64,000 nt of DNA, from contig NZ_JAJEJR010000002.1 of the NCBI RefSeq assembly GCF_021390595.1, positions 1,550,001-1,614,000 on the forward strand, written 5' to 3'. This stretch comes from Paraburkholderia sp. HP33-1. Lineage in GTDB: Bacteria; Pseudomonadota; Gammaproteobacteria; Burkholderiales; Burkholderiaceae. A model generated the notes under the pieces. It did no database searches. It was not told the DNA's origin and saw only the letters and a program-made list of their open reading frames with translations. Positions 25,889-33,906 of the stretch are shown here, in pieces (within the stretch, counting starts at the first letter, position 1; each line of letters starts with the position of its first letter). The position numbers and the translations under genes were made by a program.

Positions 25889-27841
25889 CTACTCGCCCGC
25901 CGGCCACGGCAACCCTCTTGCCGACCAATCCAGCTCGACCCCGATCACACAGCGCCCGCTCGCCAGTTGCAGCGCCAGCGTCACAGCGATGCAGGGCCGC
26001 CCGCTCGCGAGCGAAAGATAAGGGTGACTGGTGATCGCCTCGCCGGGCTGCAGCACCGCATTGCGGAAGTACGGCCGATGATCCCAGCGCGCATCGCGCG
26101 GATTCGCGACCGGCTGCAGTGACGCCGTGTCCTCGCACCACGCCGGCCCGCGCACCTCGTGACCGATCTGCCGGCCCGTGTCGTCGAGAATGAAGCAGCT
26201 GATGCAGCGCTCCAGGGTGGCAAGCGGCGCGAACGCGTCGTCCATCTCGGTGCCGGCGCGCAAGCCGTCGGCTGCGTGCAGGGTTGCGAGCCGGTACGGC
26301 TGCACCTCGGATTCGAACAGCGCATGCTGATGCGCGCGGCCCTGCGCAATCACGTCGAACGCTTCGTCGATTTGACGGTGCACCGACTCGGGCGGCGCGA
26401 TCTCGGTCGAGGGCCGGCCGAGCAGATAGCCCTGTGCGAAATCGACGTTCGATTCGACCGCGAGGATCAGCTCCTCGGCCGTCTCGACGCCTTCGACGAC
26501 CACCAGCATGCCCGCCTGGTGCAGCAGCGACACGAGCTTCGGCAGGATCGGCTGCTGTGTGCCATGCGCAGTCGCGCGAATCAGCTCGCCGTCGAGCTTC
26601 ACGAGGTCCGGGCGGATGCGCAGCAGCCGGTCCAGATTCGATTGACCCGCGCCGAAGTCGTCGACGGCGATCAGAAAACCGTGCTGGCGATAGCGCGCCG
26701 CCGCGCGCGACATATCGTCGACGCTGCCGCCATGCGATTCGAGAATCTCCAGAATCACGCGCTCGGGTTCGAGCCCCGCGGCGCGCACGATCTTCGTCAA
26801 CTGGTCGGCATAGCCGTCGGCAATGAAGGTGGCCGGCAGAATGTTCAGGAACAGCCAGGCATCGCCGGGCAGCGCGCGGCGCGCATTGCCGAGATGCACC
26901 GCATGGCTCGCGCGATCGAGCGCGCCTTCGTCGCTCGACAGCTTCGGCGCGAACATCACGACTGGCGGCACCAGCGTGCCGTCGTCATGCTCGCCTCGCA
27001 GCAGCGCCTCGAAGCCGACCTGCTTGCGATGCGACAGGCTGTAGAGCGGCTGGAAGTGCGAGATCAGAGAGAAGTCTTCCCAGCGATAACGCGCCGCGCC
27101 CGCGCGCGAGTCGTCGCCCTGGGCGCGCGGCGCGAACGCGTCGAGCGGCGGCTCGCTCTCGAGCAACGCCGTGAAGCTTTCGCCGCGCCGGTGCCCGGCG
27201 ACGCCCAGGCTCGCGGCCGGATGACCGTCCGGCCGTTCGATCGCGGCGAGCTGCGCAAGCTGGCTCTCCAGCAGAAAGTGATTGCGGCGGAAACGGTAGA
27301 AGCCGAAATGGAACACCGCTGCCGTTGGCGCACCGATCGCGATGACCCAGGTCCACATGGCCGCGTCGACCTCGCGCGCATGAGTTTGGCCAAGCAGCAG
27401 CGCGATGGCCGCCGCGTAGAACAGCGCGTTCCCGATGAGGAAATGCACGGGCGTGAGCCACAGTGGCGCCGCGCAGATCGGTATCACGACGAGCGCGGGC
27501 AACAGCCACGCCAACGGATGCGCGACGCCACTCGCATTCAGCACGAGCCCGCCAATCAGCACCAGCTCGTACGCGACGCCGATCGCGCCGAACAGCCGCG
27601 TCGACTTCGCGAGCGGGATCGCCAGCACCAGCAGCGCGAGCACGAGCGCGCACTGCAGCCGGTAGCCGAGCGGTGCGGCCGGAATGCCGACCAGCTCGCG
27701 CGCCGCCACCATGCACAGGAACGTGACCACCGTGAAGGCCATCGTCACGACGGAAAGCGGCCGCTGATGGTCGAGCGAGCGCTGGTGAAAGCGCTCGCGC
27801 AAGCTCGGCTCGGACGGGTGCTGCGTTGGGATAGCAGACAT
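25889..27841 (-). CDS. Membrane-bound EAL phosphodiesterase with C-terminal sensor-like domain
   Basis: 650 residues. Residues ~30-200 contain about six membrane segments. The EAL domain follows, with the key residues present: GFEALLRG, LFLNILP, VILEILESH, VDDFGAGQSN (the usual reading is DDFGTGYSS), LVKLDGELI, VVVEGVETAEE and AQGYLLGRP. Hydrolysis of cyclic-di-GMP is expected. After the EAL domain, ~150 residues (FILDDTGRQIGHEV...HRPYFRNAVLQPGE) resemble the PAS/Cache-like C-terminal domain of YkuI. The gene is next to the GGDEF gene and divergent from the cellulose operon, so it is a candidate local brake on BcsA. No Shine-Dalgarno is obvious at ATG 27841. Confidence 0.85.
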   Translation of the reverse strand: MSAIPTQHPSEPSLRERFHQRSLDHQRPLSVVTMAFTVVTFLCMVAARELVGIPAAPLGYRLQCALVLALLVLAIPLAKSTRLFGAIGVAYELVLIGGLVLNASGVAHPLAWLLPALVVIPICAAPLWLTPVHFLIGNALFYAAAIALLLGQTHAREVDAAMWTWVIAIGAPTAAVFHFGFYRFRRNHFLLESQLAQLAAIERPDGHPAASLGVAGHRRGESFTALLESEPPLDAFAPRAQGDDSRAGAARYRWEDFSLISHFQPLYSLSHRKQVGFEALLRGEHDDGTLVPPVVMFAPKLSSDEGALDRASHAVHLGNARRALPGDAWLFLNILPATFIADGYADQLTKIVRAAGLEPERVILEILESHGGSVDDMSRAAARYRQHGFLIAVDDFGAGQSNLDRLLRIRPDLVKLDGELIRATAHGTQQPILPKLVSLLHQAGMLVVVEGVETAEELILAVESNVDFAQGYLLGRPSTEIAPPESVHRQIDEAFDVIAQGRAHQHALFESEVQPYRLATLHAADGLRAGTEMDDAFAPLATLERCISCFILDDTGRQIGHEVRGPAWCEDTASLQPVANPRDARWDHRPYFRNAVLQPGEAITSHPYLSLASGRPCIAVTLALQLASGRCVIGVELDWSARGLPWPAGE

Positions 27842-27975
27842 AAAGGGTTGATCAGGCTGGGATTCCAGTCACTCCGCCAGTGGTTATCGGCAAACGTTTG
27901 ATAAACATTTATGGCTAACGCAGGGTGACGTAACAATTCGGCACCTGCTTGCTGCAAAGACGGGCTCTTGTCCCA

Positions 27976-29121
27976 CTATGCGGTCATCACCCGATCGCGC
28001 CCCGCCGCTTTCGCCGCATACAGCGCGCGGTCGGCGCGCGCCATCATCTGCGCGAGCGATTCGCCGCTGCGCAGCTGATCGACGCCGACACTGAACGTGT
28101 AGCGCAGCCCGCGCGGCAGATCGCCCGGCGCGGCGGCCGCGAAGCGCGTGCGCAACCGCTCGAGCAGCACGACCGCTTCGGCGGCCGTCGTCGCCGGGCA
28201 CAGCACGCCGAACTCCTCGCCGCCGAGTCGCCCGAACACGTCGCCGATCCGAAGCTCGCGCGCGACGAACGCCGCGAAGTGCGCGAGCACCTCGTCGCCG
28301 GCCGCGTGGCCGTGCGTATCGTTGACGGCCTTGAACGAATCGATGTCGACGATCGCAATCGCGACCGGCATGCCGGTGCGCAACGACGCATTCAGCAGCC
28401 CGCCACCGATTTCGAGGAACGCGCGACGCGACAGCGCGCCGGTCAGATCGTCGACGTTCGCGAGCCGCTCGAGGCGCTCCGCGAGGCGGTCATGCGCGAG
28501 CATCACGACACCGATCGACAGGAACGGCGGCGCGAGAATGCCGAGCGCCAGAAACACGATGTTGGGCACCGATACCTGCGTCAGGTTTGTCTGCTCGAGG
28601 AGGTGAAAACCGTACATGATGCCGCGCGTCGAGTGGCCGACGCACAGCAGCAGCGCCACGCTCGCCAGAAAGTAGAAGCTGTAGCGCGGCCGGTTGGCGG
28701 GGCGTCCGCGCAGCATCAGCAGACCGAGCGCCGCATAGAGGCTTGCGTGATACGCGGACACCAGCGCGACCCGCGCATTGAAGTTCGGTGCGACGAAGGT
28801 CCAGTAGATCATGCCGGCCAGCACGGGCACCAACCCGACATAGGCGGGCCACGGCCGCGTCTCGCGGTCGAGGAAACGCAGGCAGCCTTCGAGCAGGAGC
28901 AGCAGCGCGAGCGCGAATAGCACGTTGGCCGCGACGTGCGTGAGCCAAGGCGACGCATGTCCCTGCAATGCAGTGCCAAGGAGCGCGACGACCGCGAGCG
29001 CGTTGGCGGCGAACCAGTAGCCGACACCCGGAATCTTCGCGCGCCTCAGCGAGTACAGCACGGCCATCGCGATTGCATCCGCCAGAATTGTGACCAGCAG
29101 AATGGTGAGTGGATTGAGCAT
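27976..29121 (-). CDS. Membrane diguanylate cyclase (GGDEF)
   Basis: 381 residues. About seven membrane helices (MLNPLTILLVTILADAIAMAVLY onward) form an N-terminal sensory module. The GGDEF domain from residue ~210 has DDLTGALSRRAFLE, VDIDSFKAVNDTHGHAAGDEVL and the active loop FGRLGGEEFGVL, so it should make c-di-GMP from GTP. The RxxD inhibitory site (RIGD, five residues before GGEEF) is present, so product inhibition is expected. The frame opens at 29190; I chose ATG 29121, which gives a clean membrane N-terminus, though without a clear ribosome site. It is divergent from bcsD and a plausible source of the c-di-GMP that activates BcsA. Confidence 0.87.
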   Translation of the reverse strand: MLNPLTILLVTILADAIAMAVLYSLRRAKIPGVGYWFAANALAVVALLGTALQGHASPWLTHVAANVLFALALLLLLEGCLRFLDRETRPWPAYVGLVPVLAGMIYWTFVAPNFNARVALVSAYHASLYAALGLLMLRGRPANRPRYSFYFLASVALLLCVGHSTRGIMYGFHLLEQTNLTQVSVPNIVFLALGILAPPFLSIGVVMLAHDRLAERLERLANVDDLTGALSRRAFLEIGGGLLNASLRTGMPVAIAIVDIDSFKAVNDTHGHAAGDEVLAHFAAFVARELRIGDVFGRLGGEEFGVLCPATTAAEAVVLLERLRTRFAAAAPGDLPRGLRYTFSVGVDQLRSGESLAQMMARADRALYAAKAAGRDRVMTA

Positions 29122-29591
29122 TGCAAAATGTTTGAATCGAACGACGGCACGCGAGCGGCGCGCTTTGCATCGGTTCTTGTCGCAATTCAATTCGCGCGAT
29201 TAATGCGCAGCGCGAAACTTCGCGCGATTCGCTGCCCGTTGCATACAAGATGAAAAACATAAAGCTGAAAGCAAGCCGGAATTGTCCCTTAATTGACCTA
29301 TAGCCGCGCAAGCTTTTTGTGGCATCAAGCGAAGGCAAACGTTTCAATTTCTTTGAAGCAACAAAAATTGCGTAATCGTTTGTCTCCAATGCGCATCAAT
29401 ATGCGTCTCGGATGACGAATGGAAGGTGGCTAAAAGTTAATGTCTTAAGTAAACTTATGACGATGTGTGCCAGGCACACTAGACAACTCGGCAAAAATGC
29501 CATAGCCGGCGCGCGATTGCCGAACCACTCCGATATTCAATGACTGCCACGTTTGCCGATCTGCAACGGGCAGCGCCCCCTTCCGGAAAAC
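29122..29591. promoter_or_regulatory. AT-rich divergent control region between GGDEF gene and bcs operon
   Basis: 470 nt, clearly richer in A+T than the flanking genes and without a supported gene. It contains two inverted repeats close together: TAAGT-AA-ACTTA (29446-29457) and GTGTGCC-A-GGCACAC (29465-29479). Both lie 110-150 nt upstream of bcsD and are good candidates for binding sites of regulators of cellulose synthesis. Confidence 0.5.
29465..29479. promoter_or_regulatory. Perfect 15-nt palindrome upstream of bcsD
   Basis: GTGTGCC-A-GGCACAC is perfectly symmetrical around one central A and lies 113 nt before the bcsD start. Its length and symmetry fit a dimeric activator or repressor site. 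The binding protein is not identifiable from sequence. Confidence 0.45.
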
Positions 29592-30047
29592 ATGGTCCCC
29601 ATTCTCGACTATCTGCTGGAACGCCAAATCTCGCCGCAATGGCGCGGCATGCTGAGCGCACTAGCGAGCGAGTTCGAAGCGCAAATCGGACGCGCCGAGC
29701 TGCGTGAGCTGATGCATCGCGTCGGCAGCCGTTTCGCGCTCGCGCATCCGCTGCCCGCCTGTGCGTCGACGGCCGAGCTCGAGCAGGTGTTGAATGCTTG
29801 CTGGCGTCAGATGGATTGGGGTTACGTCGCACTCGCAGACGAGACTGAGTCGCTGCGGATCACTCACTTTTGCGCGCCGCTGCCCGCGTTCGGCGAATCG
29901 GCGCTCGCCTGGACGCCGGCGTTTCTCGAAGGCGTCTATCAGACGTGGTTGAGCGCATTGGGTGCGCAGGGTTTGAAGGTCGTGCAGACGAGCGCGTTCG
30001 GCGAGGACAGCTCGCTCGAATTCCGTCTCGGCCGACTTCCCGCCTGA
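29592..30047 (+). CDS. bcsD: BcsD, cellulose synthase subunit D
   Basis: 151 residues, matching BcsD (AxCesD), the octameric periplasmic/cytoplasmic ring that guides glucan chains in Komagataeibacter. Shared landmarks are QWRGMLSALASEFEAQIG near the N-terminus, NACWRQMDWGYVALAD, and AWTPAFLEGVYQTWL toward the C-terminus. No signal peptide is seen. The ATG at 29592 follows GGAAAAC; the upstream extension is not family-like. First gene of the bcsD-P-Q-A-B-Z-C operon, which helps type the locus: it has bcsD but no bcsE, bcsF or bcsG nearby. Confidence 0.85.
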   Translation: MVPILDYLLERQISPQWRGMLSALASEFEAQIGRAELRELMHRVGSRFALAHPLPACASTAELEQVLNACWRQMDWGYVALADETESLRITHFCAPLPAFGESALAWTPAFLEGVYQTWLSALGAQGLKVVQTSAFGEDSSLEFRLGRLPA

Positions 30048-30155
30048 GCGGCGGCGCCGCGCTCGCCGCGCGGAGTCGGGGAAGGTAGTTCAAGCAGATA
30101 GCACCCCGAGAAGTCGGTTCGGGGCAATGCAGGGTTTGGAAGAGACGACGGCATC

Positions 30156-30914
30156 ATGAGTTCATCGAGCGACATCGAAAAGCTGTTCGAGCAATTTGGC
30201 GGCGACGCCAACGCGTACCAGGAGATCGGCCGCGAAAACGACGCGCGCAGCGCGCGAACCCGTTGGCCGCTGCTCGTGACGCTCGACCTGACGCAACCGG
30301 CCATACCGGCAATCGGCCAGCTTCGCGAAGCGAAAGCGCAGCCGCCGATGAGCGTGGCGCCGCGGGCCGCCCTCCAGGAGGACACGACGCCGAAGGATCT
30401 GGCATCGGTGACACGCGCCAAGGCGCCGTTGTTCACGCGCCAGCACCGGCGCGACATTCCGCCGGTGCCGGTGCCGGTGACCGCCGCCCAGCCGGCGACG
30501 CCGAGCGGCGCGTCGCGCTTCGGCACGGGCCAGGAGCCCGACGCGGCGACTGCGCGCGCGCCGGCGGGCGGGACATCTTCAGACCCGGCTGGTCTGGGTC
30601 TTCCGGTTGCGCCGGCTGCTGCTGCGTCGGCACCGATCCCGCCTGCCGTGCAGCCCGTGAGCCCTTCTTCCGCATTTCAGTTCCGCGCCCCGCCCGCGCA
30701 ACCGGCCGAGGCGCCGTCGATCCTCGGCAAGATGTTTGCGGCGCAGTCCCCGTCCGCGTCGCCGCAAACGGCCGCGCCCGCCCCGGCAACCGCGTCGCTC
30801 GAGTCGGTCTTCGACCGTCTGCGCGGCACGCCGGCCCAGGGCGCCCAGGCACCCGCCGGCGCCGCGCGCGGCGGCTTCGGCTCGTGGCTCACCAACGGTC
30901 CGCGTCGCTCATGA
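30156..30914 (+). CDS. bcsP: BcsP, cellulose biosynthesis accessory protein
   Basis: 252 residues. The N-terminal ~45 residues (SDIEKLFEQFGGDANAYQEI and RTRWPLLVTLD) resemble BcsR, which in enterobacteria partners BcsQ. The rest is a low-complexity Ala/Pro-rich tail, which is the layout of betaproteobacterial BcsP. A short C-terminal block (ASLESVFDRLRGTP) may be a second contact helix. It probably works with BcsQ in localising or stabilising the synthase at the inner membrane. Its TGA overlaps the bcsQ ATG (ATGA), so the two are translationally coupled. Confidence 0.75.
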   Translation: MSSSSDIEKLFEQFGGDANAYQEIGRENDARSARTRWPLLVTLDLTQPAIPAIGQLREAKAQPPMSVAPRAALQEDTTPKDLASVTRAKAPLFTRQHRRDIPPVPVPVTAAQPATPSGASRFGTGQEPDAATARAPAGGTSSDPAGLGLPVAPAAAASAPIPPAVQPVSPSSAFQFRAPPAQPAEAPSILGKMFAAQSPSASPQTAAPAPATASLESVFDRLRGTPAQGAQAPAGAARGGFGSWLTNGPRRS

Positions 30915-31699
30915 AAATCGTCGCCGTGGTGTCCGCCAAAGGCGGGGTCGGCAAGACCACCCTGGCCGCCAATCTCGCCTCCGTGCTCGCCAGCAGCGGC
31001 CGGCGCGTGATCGCGCTCGATCTCGATCCGCAGAACGCGCTGCGTCTGCACTTCGGCGTGCCGCTCGACAGCATCGACGGCCTGTCGCGCGCGACGCTCT
31101 CCGGCAACCCGTGGCAAACGGCGATGTACGACGGCATCGACGGCGTGACCGTGCTGCCGTACGGCGCCCTGCTCGAGGACGACCGCCGCCGCTTCGAGGC
31201 GCTTATCGACCAGCATCCGCAGTGGCTCGCGCAGTCGCTGCAGAACCTGCGGCTCGACCCGTCCGACATCGTGATCGTCGACACGCCGCCCGGCTCGTCG
31301 ACCTACGTGCGCGCCGCGCTGAGCGCGGCCACCTTCGCGCTGAACGTCGTGCTCGCCGATGCCGCGTCGTACGCGGCCATTCCGCTGATGGAGCGGCTCA
31401 TCGAAACCTACGCGGCGCCGCGCGCGGACTTCGGCGGCGTCGGCTACGTGGTCAACCAGATCGACCAGTCCCGCCAGTTGACGAAAGACGTCCTGAAGGT
31501 GCTGCGCCAGATGCTCGCCGGCAAGGTGTTCCCCGGCGTGATCCATCTCGACGAAGGCGTCAGTGAAGCGCTCGCCTGCGACACCACGCTGATCCATTAC
31601 GATCCACTGAGCCAGGCCGCCGCCGATTTCCGCGCGTGCGGCGAATGGCTCACGGCGGCGCTCGACGCAATCACCGCCCAGCCAAGGAGCGTCGCTTGA
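30911..31699 (+). CDS. bcsQ: BcsQ (YhjQ), MinD/ParA-like ATPase for cellulose synthesis
   Basis: 262 residues, P-loop NTPase of the ParA/MinD/SIMIBI class. The deviant Walker A is KGGVGKTT at residues 10-17 (MKIVAVVSAKGGVGKTT). Next come LDLDPQNALRLHFG, and the Walker B-like VIVDTPPGSSTY. BcsQ positions the cellulose synthase and in enterobacteria binds c-di-GMP together with BcsR/BcsE. The ATG at 30911 overlaps the bcsP stop. The frame opens earlier, but no family sequence lies there. Its own TGA overlaps the TTG start of bcsA. Confidence 0.9.
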   Translation: MKIVAVVSAKGGVGKTTLAANLASVLASSGRRVIALDLDPQNALRLHFGVPLDSIDGLSRATLSGNPWQTAMYDGIDGVTVLPYGALLEDDRRRFEALIDQHPQWLAQSLQNLRLDPSDIVIVDTPPGSSTYVRAALSAATFALNVVLADAASYAAIPLMERLIETYAAPRADFGGVGYVVNQIDQSRQLTKDVLKVLRQMLAGKVFPGVIHLDEGVSEALACDTTLIHYDPLSQAAADFRACGEWLTAALDAITAQPRSVA

Positions 31700-33903
31700 G
31701 CTTCCCAGCCTCCTCGCGCGAGCCCGAGGGCGGCGAGCCGTCGCGGTTCGAGCGCTTCATCGAAGCGGGCTTCTGGAACAGCCGCATCGTAACCGGGCTC
31801 GTCACGCTGGTCGCGCTGTACATGCTGTACTTCGTGTTCACGGTGCCGCTCGAGTTCTATCAACAGCTGACCTTCGCGACCCTCTGCTTCGTGCTCGCGC
31901 TGCTGTTTCGCCGTCTGCCCGGCCGCTACGCGACGATGGTGATGATCATGCTGTCGATCGTCGCGTCGGGCCGCTACATGTACTGGCGCCTGACCGAAAC
32001 GACGTACTGGGAACATCCGCTCGACGCCGTCTGGGGTCTGCTGCTCGTGTCCGCCGAGCTCTACTCGACGCTCGTGCTGATGCTCGGCTACTTCCAGACC
32101 GCATGGCCGCTCAAGCGCAAGCCGCTGCCGCTGCCCGCCAATCGCGACGAGTGGCCGAGCGTCGACGTGTTCATCCCGACCTACAACGAACCGCTCAGCG
32201 TCGTGAAGCCGACCATCTATGCGGCGCTCGCGCTCGACTACCCGGCTGACAAGATGTCGATCCACGTGCTCGACGACGGCCGGCGCCCCGAATTCAGGGC
32301 GTTCTGCGAGGAAGTCGGCGTGAACTGGACGATCCGCACGAACAATCGCCACGCGAAGGCCGGCAACATCAACGAGGCCATGAAGATCACAAGCGGCGAG
32401 TACCTCGCGATCTTCGACTGCGATCACATCCCGACCCGCTCGTTCCTGCAGATCGGCCTCGGCTGGTTCCTGCGCGACAAGCTGCTGTCGATGCTGCAGA
32501 CACCACACCACTTTTTCTCCGCCGACCCGTTCGAGCGCAACCTCGGCACTTTCCGCAAGGTGCCGAACGAAGGCGAGCTGTTCTACGGCCTCGTGCAGGA
32601 CGGCAACGACCTGTGGAACGCGACGTTCTTCTGCGGCTCGTGCGCGCTGCTGCGCCGGAGCATGGTCGAAGAGATCGGCGGCATCGCGGTGGAGACCGTC
32701 ACCGAGGACGCGCACACCGCGCTGAAGCTGCACCGCCTCGGCTACACCACCGCGTATCTGGCGATTCCGCAGGCCGCCGGCCTCGCGACCGAAAGCCTGT
32801 CGGGCCATATCGGCCAGCGCATCCGCTGGGCGCGCGGCATGACGCAAATCTTTCGCATCGACAATCCGCTGACCGGCAAGGGGCTCAAGATCGGCCAGCG
32901 GCTTTGTTACCTGAACGCGATGATGCACTTCTTCTACGGGGTGCCGCGTCTCGTGTTCCTGACCGCGCCGCTGTCGTATCTGTTCTTCGGCGCGCATGTG
33001 ATCGAAGCGGCCGCCAGCACGATCGCGATCTACGCGCTGCCGCACATGATGCATGCGAGCATCACGAACTCGCGCATGCAGCGCCTGTTCCGCCATTCGT
33101 TCTGGGCCGAGGTGTATGAGTCGGTGCTCGCGTCGTATATCACCGCGCCGACGCTGCTCGCGCTGATCAACCCGAAGCTCGGCAAGTTCAACGTGACGGC
33201 CAAGGGCGGCGTGATCGAGAAGAGCTACTTCGACTGGTCGATCTCGCGGCCGTATCTGTTCCTGCTGCTGCTGAACCTGCTCGGCTTCCTCGCGGGCCTC
33301 GTGCACATCTACATGAACTGGCACGTGCGCAGCATCGTCGAGACCACACTGCTCAATCTCGCGTGGACCAGCTACAACATGCTGATCCTCGGCGCGAGCG
33401 TGGCCGCCGCGAGCGAGCGCCGCCAGATCCGCGCAGTGCCCCGCGTCGCGATGAAGATGCCCGTGATGCTGAAGTTCTCGACCGGCCGCACGCTCGCGTG
33501 CGAAACGATCGACTACTCGGAAGGCGGCGTCGGCGTCGCGCTGCCCAGCAGCATCGAAGTGCCGATGCAGGAGCGCGTGAGCGTGTCGCTGTTCCGCGGC
33601 GACGAGGAGTACGCGTTCCCCGCCACCGTCAGCTTTACCGAGCCGGGACGCGTGGGGCTGCGCTTTTCGTCGATGTCGCGCGAGCAGGAGTACGAGTTCG
33701 TGAAGACCACCTTCGCCCGCGCGGATGCGTGGACCGGCTGGGCCGAAGGTCGCGAGACCGACACGCCGCTGCGCGGTCTGTCGCACGTGCTGCGGGTCGG
33801 CGTGCGCGGCATCGCGGGTCTGTTCGAGCATCTGTCTGACGACTTGCGCAGTTCGATCAAAAGCCGTCCAGCGGACGTCAAGAAGCTAAAAACCAAAGAC
33901 TGA
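31696..33903 (+). CDS. bcsA: BcsA, cellulose synthase catalytic subunit, TTG start
   Basis: 735 residues, inner-membrane GT2 processive synthase using UDP-glucose. Catalytic residues in order: D193 (DDGRRP), D241-x-D243 (DCDH), D338 (TED), and Q374-R-I-R-W378 that holds the chain. The PilZ domain has R579xxxR583 and D606-x-S-x-G-G, so c-di-GMP activation should work. About eight membrane helices flank the glycosyltransferase domain. I set the start at TTG 31696: AAGGAG lies at 31684-31689 and TTGA overlaps the bcsQ stop; the alternative GTG at 31636 lies inside bcsQ and adds a non-family, Arg-rich tail. Translational coupling with bcsQ follows. Confidence 0.95.
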   Translation: MSFPASSREPEGGEPSRFERFIEAGFWNSRIVTGLVTLVALYMLYFVFTVPLEFYQQLTFATLCFVLALLFRRLPGRYATMVMIMLSIVASGRYMYWRLTETTYWEHPLDAVWGLLLVSAELYSTLVLMLGYFQTAWPLKRKPLPLPANRDEWPSVDVFIPTYNEPLSVVKPTIYAALALDYPADKMSIHVLDDGRRPEFRAFCEEVGVNWTIRTNNRHAKAGNINEAMKITSGEYLAIFDCDHIPTRSFLQIGLGWFLRDKLLSMLQTPHHFFSADPFERNLGTFRKVPNEGELFYGLVQDGNDLWNATFFCGSCALLRRSMVEEIGGIAVETVTEDAHTALKLHRLGYTTAYLAIPQAAGLATESLSGHIGQRIRWARGMTQIFRIDNPLTGKGLKIGQRLCYLNAMMHFFYGVPRLVFLTAPLSYLFFGAHVIEAAASTIAIYALPHMMHASITNSRMQRLFRHSFWAEVYESVLASYITAPTLLALINPKLGKFNVTAKGGVIEKSYFDWSISRPYLFLLLLNLLGFLAGLVHIYMNWHVRSIVETTLLNLAWTSYNMLILGASVAAASERRQIRAVPRVAMKMPVMLKFSTGRTLACETIDYSEGGVGVALPSSIEVPMQERVSVSLFRGDEEYAFPATVSFTEPGRVGLRFSSMSREQEYEFVKTTFARADAWTGWAEGRETDTPLRGLSHVLRVGVRGIAGLFEHLSDDLRSSIKSRPADVKKLKTKD

Positions 33904-33906
33904 TCT

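Noticed and set aside
26159..27901. A 580-codon frame antisense to the EAL gene
   Set aside because: No ribosome site or motif; composition is of the shadow type.
31597..33831. A 744-codon frame antisense to bcsA
   Set aside because: Arg/His/Glu-rich, no domain, and fully explained by the catalytic cellulose synthase on the other strand.
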